The notes: generated from the letters alone by a model not told the origin. DNA of 64,000 nucleotides from a bacterium (GCA_028278125.1 JANQEY010000094.1:1-64000); one strand, 5' to 3'. Shown: positions 1-9,627, counted from the first letter of the stretch. Numbers and translations are program-made.

Positions 1-876
1 AGCTGTGTTATGATGAACAGTCAAATCTGCTTGGTAGGAAAGGATTCCATGATCGTATGGCTCGCCAACGATAGTGTTATTATAGACATAATAAGTCCCC
101 CGACTGTTAAACAAACCCTCACAATCCAGTCGCTGGAAAACATTGTCATGGATTGTCACTTCACAATACGTATCAATATTACAAAAATTGATCGTGTTCC
201 CATATATTTCCATATCATTGCACGCAGCCAAATTTAATTGGGTAGTTAAACCTGTATTATTCTGGAACAGAGATGTTCCCTCCCAGTTACGCATTGTTAC
301 TATCGCTCTCTCTAGAGGATCATCTTCGAGATGAAACAGCTCGCAGTATTCCATGGTAGCATCAGTTGATAGTTGGGTACTCAGGCATCTTTCAGCGTGG
401 ATTCGACTGTGAGACATCTGGACTAGACCATCGTCGGTTTCTACCGCATAGATCGCGCTATTTATAACGCTGTATTCAAGAATTATAGTAGGGGAATCAT
501 CGAGGGTTGCCTGGTGTATTCCGACAAAAGGATATTCTTCTGAAATTATGTAAACAGAATCTCCTTCTTCACCTTCAGCCAGGAAAACACCTGATACAAG
601 TATTGGATATGCAAGAGTATCATTCTGATCCTGGAACTCCACAAAAACACCAGGTTCAATTCGAAGTGTATCTCCCTCCGGAACCAGGAGAGTATCAATC
701 ACCAGGTACGGGCTTCCTTCAAGATTCCACTCCCCGGATACTTCGCCACTGACCTCGGTTTCAGCACGGAGTCCATGACTAGGGATTAACAGGATAAATA
801 TCAGAACCCGGTGAGGAGAAATAATTGTAAGCCTGTTTTTCAACCGGACGAGAATATTCCTGAGATATAAATTCAC
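1..876 (-). CDS. Secreted right-handed beta-helix protein, 3' end beyond window
   Basis: The frame is open for 292 codons from a GTG at 876 to the left edge, so the C-terminus is missing. GTG is chosen because GGAAGG lies 8 nt upstream and in-frame stops lie just before it at 880-882 and 895-897. Residues 1-38 look like a signal peptide: basic N-region, hydrophobic stretch near 24-32, likely cleavage after GLRA. The mature part has the irregular N- and G-rich repeats of a parallel beta-helix (motifs such as YGNTINF, IHDNVF, YVYNNTIVG). It begins like the protein at 57941-59491, with an early stretch of the type IEPGVFVEF resembling LSPGVNLLF there. Inference: an exported surface or secreted protein; a T9SS tail would lie outside the window. 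Substrate unknown. Orientation matches the polysaccharide genes to its right, but a terminator separates them. Confidence 0.75.
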   Translation of the reverse strand, partial: MNLYLRNILVRLKNRLTIISPHRVLIFILLIPSHGLRAETEVSGEVSGEWNLEGSPYLVIDTLLVPEGDTLRIEPGVFVEFQDQNDTLAYPILVSGVFLAEGEEGDSVYIISEEYPFVGIHQATLDDSPTIILEYSVINSAIYAVETDDGLVQMSHSRIHAERCLSTQLSTDATMEYCELFHLEDDPLERAIVTMRNWEGTSLFQNNTGLTTQLNLAACNDMEIYGNTINFCNIDTYCEVTIHDNVFQRLDCEGLFNSRGTYYVYNNTIVGEPYDHGILSYQADLTVHHNTA

Positions 877-1132
877 CGACTAGTCCTTCCGGTATCAATA
901 ATCAGAATTAACCAGAATATGTACTAGAATAATAAATACTTATTTATAACTGATCTAATTTAGATGAAAATATGTTCAACGAACGCATGACGAAAAGATT
1001 AAACGATATGAATATTAAGAATCTTCTTAAAGTAAACTAAAACTGGAAACGGGGATTTTTAACTGCCGCTGGTATAAACTAACTACTGGAATTTTGCACC
1101 GCAAGTTCTCTTGAAGCTGTCAAGGATTTTTA

Positions 1133-1169
1133 ACAAAAAAACGAAAGGTCACCACCCGGTGACCCTTCG
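1133..1169 (-). terminator. Rho-independent terminator of the polysaccharide gene group
   Basis: GGTCACC (1147-1153) pairs with GGTGACC (1158-1164) around a 4-nt loop. Four more pairs follow beyond one mismatch. Read on the minus strand, the stem is followed by a T-rich tract (the A-run at 1133-1141). It lies 40 bp past the aminotransferase stop codon. The remaining 877-1132 is AT-rich and must hold the promoter of the leftmost gene; no clear -35/-10 was recognised. Confidence 0.8.
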
Positions 1170-1207
1170 ATTTATTTCAGCAAAATATTGGAAAAACAGA
1201 ATTATTA

Positions 1208-2323
1208 TCACTTATAAAATTCATGGAATTTTTCACAGATATAATCCAGCTGCTCAAGTGGAAGCGCTGGGTATGACGGTAAACATATTCCATTTTCATA
1301 AGCATAAATAGCACCCGGGAAATGACTGTCATCCATTAATGAACCATATTCCGGATCGTTCTTGAGATATTCAAATGCCGGCTGTTTATGCAGCGGGTAG
1401 AAGAAGGTTCTGACTTCTATGTTGTTCTCGTCCATGAACTTCATCAACTCTTCCGCTCTTTCCGCGTAAACCGCAACACGGAAGGGGATATAACCGGAAC
1501 CTTCAGTAACCTCTATAAAACGAATCTGTGGAATATCAGCCAGTTGCTCCCTGTAGCGAGCCATCAAGGTAAGTTTTTTATCCTTGATCTCGTCCAGTTT
1601 CGCCAGCTGAACCAACCCGATAGCCGTCTGGAGATCGGTCATCCGGAAATTATATCCCAATCGCGGATGAATAAACGATCCACGGTCCACCCTGCCTACA
1701 TTCCTTAAATATAACAGATTCTCACCAATTTCATCGTTGTTGGTGATCACAAGCCCACCCTCACCGGTTGTGATGGTTTTATCAGCGAAGAATGAAAAAC
1801 AGCCTACATCGCCCATCGAACCGGAATGGCTTCCTTTATAATGAACTCCAACCGCCTGCGCTGCGTCTTCAATTACCTTGAGGTTATGTTTTTTCGCCAA
1901 ATCAAGGATGGGATCCATGTCGCAGGTCATACCATAAATATGAACCGGCATTATCGCTTTTGTTTTTGATGTAATTTTCGGCTCAATGTGCTGAGCTTCC
2001 ACCTGGCAGGAATCCGGGTTAATATCGCAGAAGACAGGCACAGCGCCTACCATCTCAACGGCCATTCCCGAAGCAACAAAGGTATAATCCGGGACAATAA
2101 CCTCATCGCCCCTGCCAACACCCATAGCCTTCAAACCAAGGTACAGGGCAAGCGTACCGTTAGGTGCAAAACTGGCGTGTTTTACCCCCATCAGGTCTTT
2201 TAGTTTCTGCAAGAATTCTTTGCTTTTTGGCCCTTCCGTGAACCAGTTAAGTTCGAAACAGCTTTTAAGTGCTTCATATTCTTCCATTCCCACATACGGG
2301 GCGAACTGAAAAACGCGATCCAT
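1208..2323 (-). CDS. DegT/DnrJ/EryC1/StrS family PLP-dependent sugar aminotransferase
   Basis: 371 aa, the usual size for the family that transaminates keto-sugar nucleotides to amino sugars for O-antigen, capsule or glycan synthesis. The PLP-binding lysine is K182 in ADKTITTGEGG, the family signature. D153 in IEDAAQA would contact the pyridine nitrogen. N55-G56-T57 (APNGT) sits in the phosphate-binding region. ATG at 2323 is preceded by GGAG at good spacing. It is the last gene of a minus-strand group with two glycosyltransferases and an O-antigen ligase, which supports a surface-polysaccharide role. The exact sugar (perosamine-like or other) cannot be read from sequence. Cytoplasmic. Confidence 0.9.
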   Translation of the reverse strand: MDRVFQFAPYVGMEEYEALKSCFELNWFTEGPKSKEFLQKLKDLMGVKHASFAPNGTLALYLGLKAMGVGRGDEVIVPDYTFVASGMAVEMVGAVPVFCDINPDSCQVEAQHIEPKITSKTKAIMPVHIYGMTCDMDPILDLAKKHNLKVIEDAAQAVGVHYKGSHSGSMGDVGCFSFFADKTITTGEGGLVITNNDEIGENLLYLRNVGRVDRGSFIHPRLGYNFRMTDLQTAIGLVQLAKLDEIKDKKLTLMARYREQLADIPQIRFIEVTEGSGYIPFRVAVYAERAEELMKFMDENNIEVRTFFYPLHKQPAFEYLKNDPEYGSLMDDSHFPGAIYAYENGICLPSYPALPLEQLDYICEKFHEFYK

Positions 2324-2406
2324 CTGTTATCTCCCTGAGTTTGCCGCCGGATCAATTAGTAGCAGCATGTTAGAATTTATATATTTTACATTATCAAAAA
2401 TCTTAC

Positions 2407-3579
2407 TTATTTATGCTTGTAGTTTATGGCTGAATGGTATATATCCATCAATATCTTGTAGTTGGTTTCAGCCGTGTATCGATCGAGATATGTTTTTCGA
2501 GCGCCTTTTCTTAGATCATTGGACTTTGAAGCCAGGTTAAACATCTCCTCGCATGCGCTGGCCAGGTCATCGACATCACCGGGATTAAAACGGATCCCAT
2601 CCTGATAGGGTGTTATTAGCTCTGAAATAGAACCAATATCAGCCACGAGAACCGGGGTTCCTTTTGCCAGGGATTCTATTATCACCAGTGGAAGAACCTC
2701 ATACCATATAGATGGGATAACCAGGAATTCTGCTTTCCCAACAATATCTAAAAGTTCAACCCTGTCTTTTTTACCAAGGTATTCCACACCCTTTATTTCT
2801 GATTCGGCCTTTTTCACCAAATCTGCCAGGGGTCCGTCACCGACGATCTTTATCCTTCGTGTGTCCGGAAGTTTCTTCCAGGCGTCTAATAAATTTTGAA
2901 TCCCCTTTTCCTTGCTGATTCTACCTATGAAGACCGCATATCCACCACCGCCATCACCCTCACCCGGATCAGGATCTAAAAAATTCTGTTTTACATGAAT
3001 ACGAGCTGGTGGTAATCCGCCCTCTATCAATTTCTTCCTAGCAAATTCTGTGAGCGCAATAAAAGCATTCGCTTTTTTGCTTGACGTTCTCCTCAATTTA
3101 TGAAACGCTGAAACCGATGCGACTGCACCTGTATATAATCGGGATTCCCGCCAGCAGGCATGAACAATTGATGGCCAGGCGAATAATTTGCCTGAGCAAT
3201 CTTCACATACCCGACCTTTACGAAGGAACTGGGCATTTGGACATGAAATTCTATAATTGTGAAAACTTTGAACTACCGGAATATTTTCATCATATCCGGC
3301 ATCATAGACGGACAAGGATAATAACGGAAAGGTATTTGTTACATGTAAAATGTCAGGTTTGACACGCTGGATAAGTTCACGGACATTGTTATAACTCTCA
3401 CGGTTCCAGAATATCTTCCCGATCATTTCCCGTTTACTCATTCTATCCATATCGGTATTTTTCACGGTATAAGTATGAACTTCATTACCGTGCGATTCGA
3501 GAAGTTTTTTCTCCTCCTCAAAACAAACATCTTCTCCACCATAAAGGGTGTAGAAACCGTGTACAGATACAATTTTCAT
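2407..3579 (-). CDS. Glycosyltransferase family 4 (GT-B fold)
   Basis: 390 aa. The N-terminal domain opens with a beta strand and a glycine-rich loop (KIVSVHGFYTLYGGED), the usual acceptor-domain start. The C-terminal domain has the GT4 donor-site features: GRISKEKGIQNLLDAW, then the E-x7-E motif in YEVLPLVIIESLAKG and TPVLVADIG. A cysteine pattern, SCPN followed by CEDC, lies near residue 120 and could bind a metal. ATG at 3579 has no convincing Shine-Dalgarno, so the start is less certain than the frame. The gene lies 41 bp downstream of the WecG/TagA-type transferase, probably in one transcript. Inference: adds a sugar to a lipid-linked saccharide at the inner membrane; donor unknown. Confidence 0.88.
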   Translation of the reverse strand: MKIVSVHGFYTLYGGEDVCFEEEKKLLESHGNEVHTYTVKNTDMDRMSKREMIGKIFWNRESYNNVRELIQRVKPDILHVTNTFPLLSLSVYDAGYDENIPVVQSFHNYRISCPNAQFLRKGRVCEDCSGKLFAWPSIVHACWRESRLYTGAVASVSAFHKLRRTSSKKANAFIALTEFARKKLIEGGLPPARIHVKQNFLDPDPGEGDGGGGYAVFIGRISKEKGIQNLLDAWKKLPDTRRIKIVGDGPLADLVKKAESEIKGVEYLGKKDRVELLDIVGKAEFLVIPSIWYEVLPLVIIESLAKGTPVLVADIGSISELITPYQDGIRFNPGDVDDLASACEEMFNLASKSNDLRKGARKTYLDRYTAETNYKILMDIYHSAINYKHK

Positions 3580-3619
3580 CGATTATTCTAATATTTTAGA
3601 GTTATATACTATACTGGCG

Positions 3620-4438
3620 CTACCTGTTTAGTACCGGTTTTTTTGATGGATGATATGGATATTTCCGTAAACCTATTACCTGTAATAACAGGTGTGATAA
3701 AAATTTAGAATTATTTACCAGGTATCGTTTCCATAATCTTCCGGGTTCCATCAGCAGCCTGAAAAACCACTCCATGCCTATCCGTTGTACCCATGACGGG
3801 GCTTGACGGGTACGACCCGTATGAAAGGCGAAGGCCGCCCCAACACTGGCTATAGCCGACACATTCAGTCTTTCAATATGTTCTGACATCCAGATCTCCG
3901 CCTTGGGGACGCTGAGACAAATCCAGAGTATATCGGGCTTGGCGGAATTTATCAGATTCATCTCTTCCTCGTCCTCTTCAGGTGTTAGCTGCCTGAATGG
4001 TGGACAATGAGTCCCGGCAACAATCATCCCGGGAAAACGTGCCTGCAGTTTGTTCGCGAGGTCATCGGCGAGACCGGGTTCGCCACCATAGAAAAAATGA
4101 CGATAGCCTTTTTCAATTCCATTCTTACAGGTCTCCAACAATAAATCCGGACCATATACCCGTGAAGTATGTTTTTTACCATGGATCCTCAAATTCCAGT
4201 ATAACGGCATCCCATCGGGTGTAACCATCCCTGCATCGTTAAATACTCGACGCACATGGCTATCCTCGATGCTCTCAATAATACCATGGACACTGGTGAC
4301 ACAGATATAGTGTTTGATTTTATTGTTTATCCAGGAATCGATAGTCTCAACTGCCTGCTGAAGGTTTATAGCGCTTATGCCAACTCCCAGCAGGTTAACA
4401 CGTTCATGCGTCAAAACGGGTTGATGTTGATCGGCCAT
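3620..4438 (-). CDS. WecG/TagA/CpsF family glycosyltransferase
   Basis: 272 aa, typical for the family (GT26), which transfers N-acetylmannosamine-type sugars to lipid-linked acceptors in polysaccharide or teichoic-acid pathways. Seen: VTPDGMPLYW with the conserved Asp, the FFYGGEPGLADDLANKL stretch, PDILWICLSVPKAEIWM, and the C-terminal GRTRQAPSWVQRIGMEW. GGAGG lies just upstream of ATG at 4438. It sits between the ligase-like gene and the GT4 gene on the same strand. The family assignment is firm; the sugar it moves is not determinable. Confidence 0.93.
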   Translation of the reverse strand: MADQHQPVLTHERVNLLGVGISAINLQQAVETIDSWINNKIKHYICVTSVHGIIESIEDSHVRRVFNDAGMVTPDGMPLYWNLRIHGKKHTSRVYGPDLLLETCKNGIEKGYRHFFYGGEPGLADDLANKLQARFPGMIVAGTHCPPFRQLTPEEDEEEMNLINSAKPDILWICLSVPKAEIWMSEHIERLNVSAIASVGAAFAFHTGRTRQAPSWVQRIGMEWFFRLLMEPGRLWKRYLVNNSKFLSHLLLQVIGLRKYPYHPSKKPVLNR

Positions 4439-4651
4439 TTATCCTCCGGAAATGTCTTCTTATAAATAATTAATACTAAAACGCCCGAAATTTAGGGAAT
4501 TTTGGATTTAAAAAATGTTAGCCCGGTCACTCGATTCTGTACTTTTCCGGGAATTTTTCGGAATGTAATAGTTTCTGCCGGTCAATTAAAGGTCGCGTGT
4601 CTGGATATAGACTTAACTGCTCATAATTTAAGCCTGAAATCAATAAATTTA

Positions 4652-6532
4652 TCAGGGATTATCCTGTTCCTTCAACTTCTCGTCTATTGTTTCTACACAA
4701 TAACGAATTTTAGGATCATCGAGTTCGGGATCTATCTGTAGAAAAACTTCTTTAGCCAGCCTGAACTCGCCCATATTATAATACGATAACCCAAGCCCAA
4801 ACCTTGCCTGTTTCGCGTTTGGAGCCAGGGTAACGGCACGATCAAAATAGAGAGCTGCCTTTTCATATTGTCCAAGTTTTCCGAAGGCTGTACCCGCGCT
4901 GGAATAGATGGGAAAATAATTCGGATGAGCTACCATCGAAAGTTCAAATTCATTCGCCGCTTCTTCATTCTGGCCCAATTCCCTGTATGCCAATCCGCTG
5001 TACATTCTTATGGGAATAGATGCCGGATCATTCTGGAAATACGGGTTTAAAGCCGAATTAATCTCATCAATTACCACCTGGTGTCGTTGGATCAGCCGGG
5101 CATTAATAGCCTGCGCCAGGTGATAGCTGCCATCAAGCCTATGATATCCAACCCAGCCAGAAAGTATAGACAGCAGTACGGAAACCAGCAAGACCGGTTT
5201 CACAAGTCCAATTTTTCGTTTTGATGACAGAGGAAATTCTTTGTGATAGGTATAAACGACAGTCGCCAGTATAATTCCGAGCAAGGCAAGCTGTTCTACT
5301 CGTTCCTTGGGGAAGCTGTAAAATGAATACGAGGAATATCCCACCAGGACAAAGAAAAACAACCTGCCGATGATTATACTTTCCCTGTTTACTGATTTTT
5401 TCGATAAGGACACTGAGTAGAAAAGCGCAGTCAACAGGAACAACAGGTAACCGATAAATCCGGCAATACCTGTTTCGGATAGTATCCAGAGATAATCATT
5501 GTGGGGACGGACTGTTGTTTCAGTCTGTTTTTCCTCGTGGACTTCACCGCCATACCTGTACGCGCTGTAAGGATTTAAACCGTATGGTCCCGTGTGAAAT
5601 TTCCAGTTGCCTGCGCCAACACCGGTAAGAGAATTATCCATTATCATTTTTGCCGATGTTGTCCACATTCTAAAACGGCCGGAATCTTTTGTACGGATTA
5701 CCATCTCGCTTGACGTAAAAGCGAATAAAGCCAGGAGGATTATACTCGAACCGACGACTATTACTTTTATGTTCTTAAATTTCTTGGTCTTGAAATATGA
5801 CCAGATATTTTTCCAGGATAATATGATGGTAGCCAGCGCACCAATAACTGTGGAAAGCCAGATTGAACGTGTGGTGGAGATCATGATGCTGAAGATAGTC
5901 AGAAGGAATGAAACAATGCCCAGGATATTCCACGCTTTTTTAAACTTGATGATACCATAAATAATAAAGGGAAGAGTGAGGAACATGTACTGTGAGAACA
6001 TGTTCCGATTGCCCATCATCCCGCACGGTTTGTTGCCGCCTGGAAATATCGGAAAATTAGGATCAGCCCATTGACCGATCGCGATAAAACTGTGAATAAT
6101 GGCGCTGATAATCAGCATCTTTGAGATGATCCCGAGTCCTTCACCAGATCGCATGAACAAAACCAGGGCAAGAACCATGTTCAGGATAAATATTGTCGTG
6201 CGAGCGCTTTCGAAACTCCATTCCGCGAAATTTACCGCCTGGAATCCAGATACATACACAGAGATGAGATAGATGACCGCAAACAGGAAAATCGGTCTCG
6301 ATAAAACATTTCCAATTTCAATTTTCCTGTTAAATATCAGTATTACCGAAAAGACAAATACGAGGACTGCCAGAACCATCAACCTTGGATGGACAACTAT
6401 ATCCATCCCCCAGGGCACAAATACAAAACCGATCACATATACAATCACAAACATGTAGATCGCGAGGAACATCTGTTTCGGTGAGTTTATCTTACCGGTT
6501 TTTTCCGGTTTGGCTTTCGATTTGTTGCTCAT
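4652..6532 (-). CDS. O-antigen ligase/polymerase-like membrane protein with C-terminal TPRs
   Basis: 626 aa. About ten or more hydrophobic segments fill residues 20-460. The large periplasmic loop characteristic of the Wzy_C/O-antigen ligase family lies near residue 340 and contains RPHNDYLWILSETG, with the conserved His. After the last membrane segment (about 445-465) the C-terminal 160 residues form TPR-like helices (AGTAFGKLGQYEKAALYFDRA and the following repeat). Known members join undecaprenyl-linked glycan to lipid A core, polymerise O-units, or glycosylate proteins. The attached TPR resembles ligases acting on proteins or extracellular polymers, so lipid A is not certain as acceptor. 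ATG at 6532 lacks a strong ribosome-binding site. Farthest upstream gene of the polysaccharide group. Confidence 0.85.
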   Translation of the reverse strand: MSNKSKAKPEKTGKINSPKQMFLAIYMFVIVYVIGFVFVPWGMDIVVHPRLMVLAVLVFVFSVILIFNRKIEIGNVLSRPIFLFAVIYLISVYVSGFQAVNFAEWSFESARTTIFILNMVLALVLFMRSGEGLGIISKMLIISAIIHSFIAIGQWADPNFPIFPGGNKPCGMMGNRNMFSQYMFLTLPFIIYGIIKFKKAWNILGIVSFLLTIFSIMISTTRSIWLSTVIGALATIILSWKNIWSYFKTKKFKNIKVIVVGSSIILLALFAFTSSEMVIRTKDSGRFRMWTTSAKMIMDNSLTGVGAGNWKFHTGPYGLNPYSAYRYGGEVHEEKQTETTVRPHNDYLWILSETGIAGFIGYLLFLLTALFYSVSLSKKSVNRESIIIGRLFFFVLVGYSSYSFYSFPKERVEQLALLGIILATVVYTYHKEFPLSSKRKIGLVKPVLLVSVLLSILSGWVGYHRLDGSYHLAQAINARLIQRHQVVIDEINSALNPYFQNDPASIPIRMYSGLAYRELGQNEEAANEFELSMVAHPNYFPIYSSAGTAFGKLGQYEKAALYFDRAVTLAPNAKQARFGLGLSYYNMGEFRLAKEVFLQIDPELDDPKIRYCVETIDEKLKEQDNP

Positions 6533-6822
6533 GCAGGGAAGTTCTTCATTTCAAACATCATGATGTCTTTTATGTAATGTATGGTATTTTCCCTTTTGTT
6601 CAAAGCATTGGCCGATGAGCGAAACCGTATTGATTGCTAACCCACCTGGATACCCGGTAGATTTAACCAGGGAAAATAGAACATGCTATGTTGTTATTAT
6701 TATAAGCATTACGATGCAAGCATTATATTTTATATCAATGACTAATAGACTATAGTTCTCGAGAGAGGTAATAAAAAGTCTCGCTTGATAGATTTGTTAA
6801 CAGGGGATTATATTGCGTCATC

Positions 6823-6908
6823 GCCGAGGTGGTGAAATTGGTAGACGCAGCGGACTCAAAATCCGCCGACCTTCAACGGTCGTGGGGGTTCGATTCCCCC
6901 CCTCGGCA
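6823..6908 (+). tRNA. tRNA-Leu, anticodon CAA
   Basis: Acceptor halves GCCGAGG and CCTCGGC pair perfectly. The anticodon stem GCGGA/TCCGC holds the loop CTCAAAA, giving anticodon CAA (reads UUG). A long variable arm (GACCTTCAACGGTC region) is typical of tRNA-Leu. The T arm has GGGGG-TTCGATT-CCCCC. The discriminator base is A and CCA is not encoded. It is a stand-alone gene followed by its own terminator. Confidence 0.97.
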
Positions 6909-6921
6909 CAAAGGACATAAA

Positions 6922-6957
6922 TAAGGTTACGGACTCAGGTCGTAACCTTATTTTTTA
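6922..6957 (+). terminator. Rho-independent terminator after tRNA-Leu
   Basis: TAAGGTTACG (6922-6931) and CGTAACCTTA (6941-6950) form a perfect 10-bp stem with a 9-nt loop, followed directly by a T-run. It begins 13 nt after the tRNA. The 283 bp between it and the next gene contains nothing I can identify beyond the ribosome-binding site at its end. Confidence 0.93.
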
Positions 6958-7240
6958 TGAAATTGCCTCCAGGAGATGGATTCTAGTTTAGTTATCACTA
7001 TTTATTTACAGCGACATAATATTGTCATATAGTTATAAGTTAACTTATTTAATTGGAACAACACTCGTTGACTATTGAATGGTTATCTTGGGTTTATAAG
7101 AAATGGTCTGATCAGAGTTCATGATCTTACTTTCATCTAGATTTCCAGCATACCTCCCAGAACGTTTTCCAACCTCAAGAAAACCAGTTTATTTTATGTA
7201 TCTCTAGTATCAGTTTACTGAACTAAAAACTAAGGAGATA

Positions 7241-7804
7241 ATGATGAGTATGCTGGCGAGCAGGATTGGGACAGTACCAAGTGAAGGATTCGACTGGTAC
7301 GTTTTTTTTATCGAATGGGAAAAAATAGATGGTCTTCGTGAACAAATCGAAAATCATTTTACTTTATTCGGAAAAGCTGCCGGTGAAAAGGTTCTAGCTG
7401 TACGTGGGTATGATCCTGAAAAATTCCGTGAGTCAATTCTGGTGACTCAGGAATTATTTAGTGAGGATGAAAGAGAGATATTTAAATCTACTTCGCTGTT
7501 AATTACTGATACTAATCCTGCAACACTTGCAGAAGAAAAGGGATTAGAGAATCACAATTTATTTGCTTTTCCTTTGCAATATATTTATGAACGTGATGGA
7601 GGCGATATTTCCAAATTTTTGAATAACCTCCTTACCGCTCTGCATGAACCAGACGCAATTAAATCACTGAAATCACTTGAAGAAACTCGACTGAAAAAGA
7701 TTTGGGGTTGGCTTAGCAAATATCCGGAGCTACAACCAGGTATTGGGGGCTTCAAGGTTGATTTAAAAAGATTACTGAATGATCTAATCATGGGCACCAA
7801 ATAA
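7241..7804 (+). CDS. Hypothetical protein at the head of the signalling island
   Basis: 187 aa; I do not recognise the family. It has no signal peptide or membrane segment, so it is probably cytoplasmic. The N-terminal half looks alpha/beta (FDWYVFFIEWEK, GEKVLAVRGYDPE, STSLLITDTNP); the C-terminal third is helical and Lys/Leu rich. AAGGAG at 7232-7237 fits either ATG 7241 or, with 6-nt spacing, ATG 7244. It lies 179 bp upstream of a receiver-kinase gene on the same strand, so a link to that signalling pathway is possible but only positional. No terminator separates them. Codon use looks like its neighbours, which supports a real gene. Confidence 0.65.
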   Translation: MMSMLASRIGTVPSEGFDWYVFFIEWEKIDGLREQIENHFTLFGKAAGEKVLAVRGYDPEKFRESILVTQELFSEDEREIFKSTSLLITDTNPATLAEEKGLENHNLFAFPLQYIYERDGGDISKFLNNLLTALHEPDAIKSLKSLEETRLKKIWGWLSKYPELQPGIGGFKVDLKRLLNDLIMGTK

Positions 7805-7983
7805 GCCGTGTCGGGTTGTTTCCTCGCTCGGCACTATAACACCTTCAAGATATAAAATCATGCCTGCCCAGTTTGTTAGCATTTGTACTAATCCGGCGGT
7901 AATAACTCCATCTGTTTAAAAAACCATTTGCGTTCCAGCCCCTAAATTCACTTAATTTTCTTAATGTTAAATGAGAAATACTA

Positions 7984-9627
7984 ATGAACTCTCCGCAAAA
8001 TCCAATTAAAGTACTGATAATTGACGATGAGCCCCATATTCGTGAGGGTATTGTTGATTTTCTTGAAGATAATGAGTTTGAGCCTTTTGCCGCTGAGAAC
8101 GGTGCTGTCGGACTGGAAAAAATATCTTCTGAAAAACCTGACCTGGTATTATGTGATTTGAGAATGCCTGAAGTAGATGGATTTGAAGTTATCAGGCAGA
8201 CAACTGAAAAATATCCATTACTCCCGATAATAGCCATCTCCGGAACAAATGAGATAAGTGACGCAGTTGAATCAATTCGTCTCGGTGCCTGGGATTATAT
8301 TCTGAAACCAATCGTTGATTTTTCCTTCCTTAACCTGGTCATGGAAAGAGCCCTGGAAAGAGCTGAATTAAAAAGGAAAGACCTGGAATACAAGGAAATC
8401 CTGGAAGCAGAAGTTGAGGCACGAACAAGTGAGCTGAAAAGGATCAACGAATCACTACTCCAGAACCTGAACAAACGGATTGGAGCTGAAAAACAACTTA
8501 GAACCAATGAACAGCTTTTTCGAAAAGTTATTAATAATGTCCCCCAGTTGATATATGTCATCGATAAATCTGGCAGGATAATACTGGCTAACAAAAGTAT
8601 CCTGACTTTCCTTGAAAATGAAACACAGACGATTTTGGGAAGTACTTTAGCTGAAATGGCTGAAACAACCGGACTGAATGATATATTCAATCCGGATTAT
8701 CTTGAAATACTAGATTCCAACAATGCCAGGCTTATCTCCAATCAAATTGTTGACCGTAAAACCGTAGAACCAAGAATAATCAATACACTCCTGATACCCC
8801 TGCAAACAAACACCACAGATAAATTGCTATTGTCGGTATCAGATGATATCACGGAAAGAATTACGGCGGAACGTAGACATGCCGAAGCATCAGAGATTGT
8901 TGAAAGAACCGCCAAGGCTGCTTCGATCGGTGTAATTGCAGGCGGGGTTACACATGAAGTAGCCCAACCATTAAACGGGATCATTCTCAATACTGAAACC
9001 CTCCAGGTGTTGTTGAATAATGAAGAAATAGAGAAAAAAACCCATGTTCAACAACTAATCGGGGATATTACCACCGGCGCCAGGAGAATTAACGAAATTG
9101 TGCAGCATATGAGATCCCTGTGGGTTTCACCACTTGGGAAAAAGCTTGAAATTGTTGACCTCAACCAATGCGTTTATAACTCACTTGATATTATAGGCCG
9201 ACAACTAAGAAACCATTTCATAAAGGTAGTTGCCGATCTACAGGATACACCTGTGATAATAAAAGGTGATTCCATCCACGTGGAACAGATTATTCTCAAT
9301 TTTCTGTCCAACTCTATGCATGCTTTTGACAAACAAAATGAAAGAAATAATCGTGAAATAATTGTCCGGACATCTGAAGAGAAGGATACCGCAATCCTGG
9401 AGGTGAGCGATAACGGCCCGGGGCTTCCGGATGTTGATCAGGAGGTCTTGTTTGATCCGTTCTATTCTTCCAGGAAGGAGGAACAGGGTACTGGCCTGGG
9501 ATTGGCGGTGGTAAGAGCATTTGTTAACCGTTATAATGGTGAATTAGAAGCGACGAATAACCCCGATAGAGGTGCAAATTTTAGAGTTATATTTCCATTC
9601 TCAAGTGAATCAAGCGGAAAAGATTGA
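7984..9627 (+). CDS. Receiver-PAS-histidine kinase (cytoplasmic)
   Basis: 547 aa. Residues 1-125 are a complete receiver (acidic D14/D15, phosphoacceptor D58 in LCDLRMP, S86, K108 in LKP). A coiled linker spans about 125-170, a PAS domain about 175-290, and the dimerisation domain carries H324 in GGVTHEVAQPLNG. The ATPase domain has N443, DNGPG at 476-480 and GTGLGLAVV near 502. There is no membrane segment, so it senses a cytoplasmic signal or one relayed through the receiver. Its stop TGA shares a base with the ATG of the next gene (TGATG), implying translational coupling and making the NtrC-type protein its probable partner. The H-box resembles NtrB-class kinases. Start ATG 7984 has only a weak ribosome-binding site. 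Confidence 0.92.
   Translation: MNSPQNPIKVLIIDDEPHIREGIVDFLEDNEFEPFAAENGAVGLEKISSEKPDLVLCDLRMPEVDGFEVIRQTTEKYPLLPIIAISGTNEISDAVESIRLGAWDYILKPIVDFSFLNLVMERALERAELKRKDLEYKEILEAEVEARTSELKRINESLLQNLNKRIGAEKQLRTNEQLFRKVINNVPQLIYVIDKSGRIILANKSILTFLENETQTILGSTLAEMAETTGLNDIFNPDYLEILDSNNARLISNQIVDRKTVEPRIINTLLIPLQTNTTDKLLLSVSDDITERITAERRHAEASEIVERTAKAASIGVIAGGVTHEVAQPLNGIILNTETLQVLLNNEEIEKKTHVQQLIGDITTGARRINEIVQHMRSLWVSPLGKKLEIVDLNQCVYNSLDIIGRQLRNHFIKVVADLQDTPVIIKGDSIHVEQIILNFLSNSMHAFDKQNERNNREIIVRTSEEKDTAILEVSDNGPGLPDVDQEVLFDPFYSSRKEEQGTGLGLAVVRAFVNRYNGELEATNNPDRGANFRVIFPFSSESSGKD

Noticed and set aside
4509..4556. Weak CCCGG/CCGGG stem as terminator of the O-antigen ligase gene
   Set aside because: Five-base arms, long loop and poorly placed T-run; not convincing.
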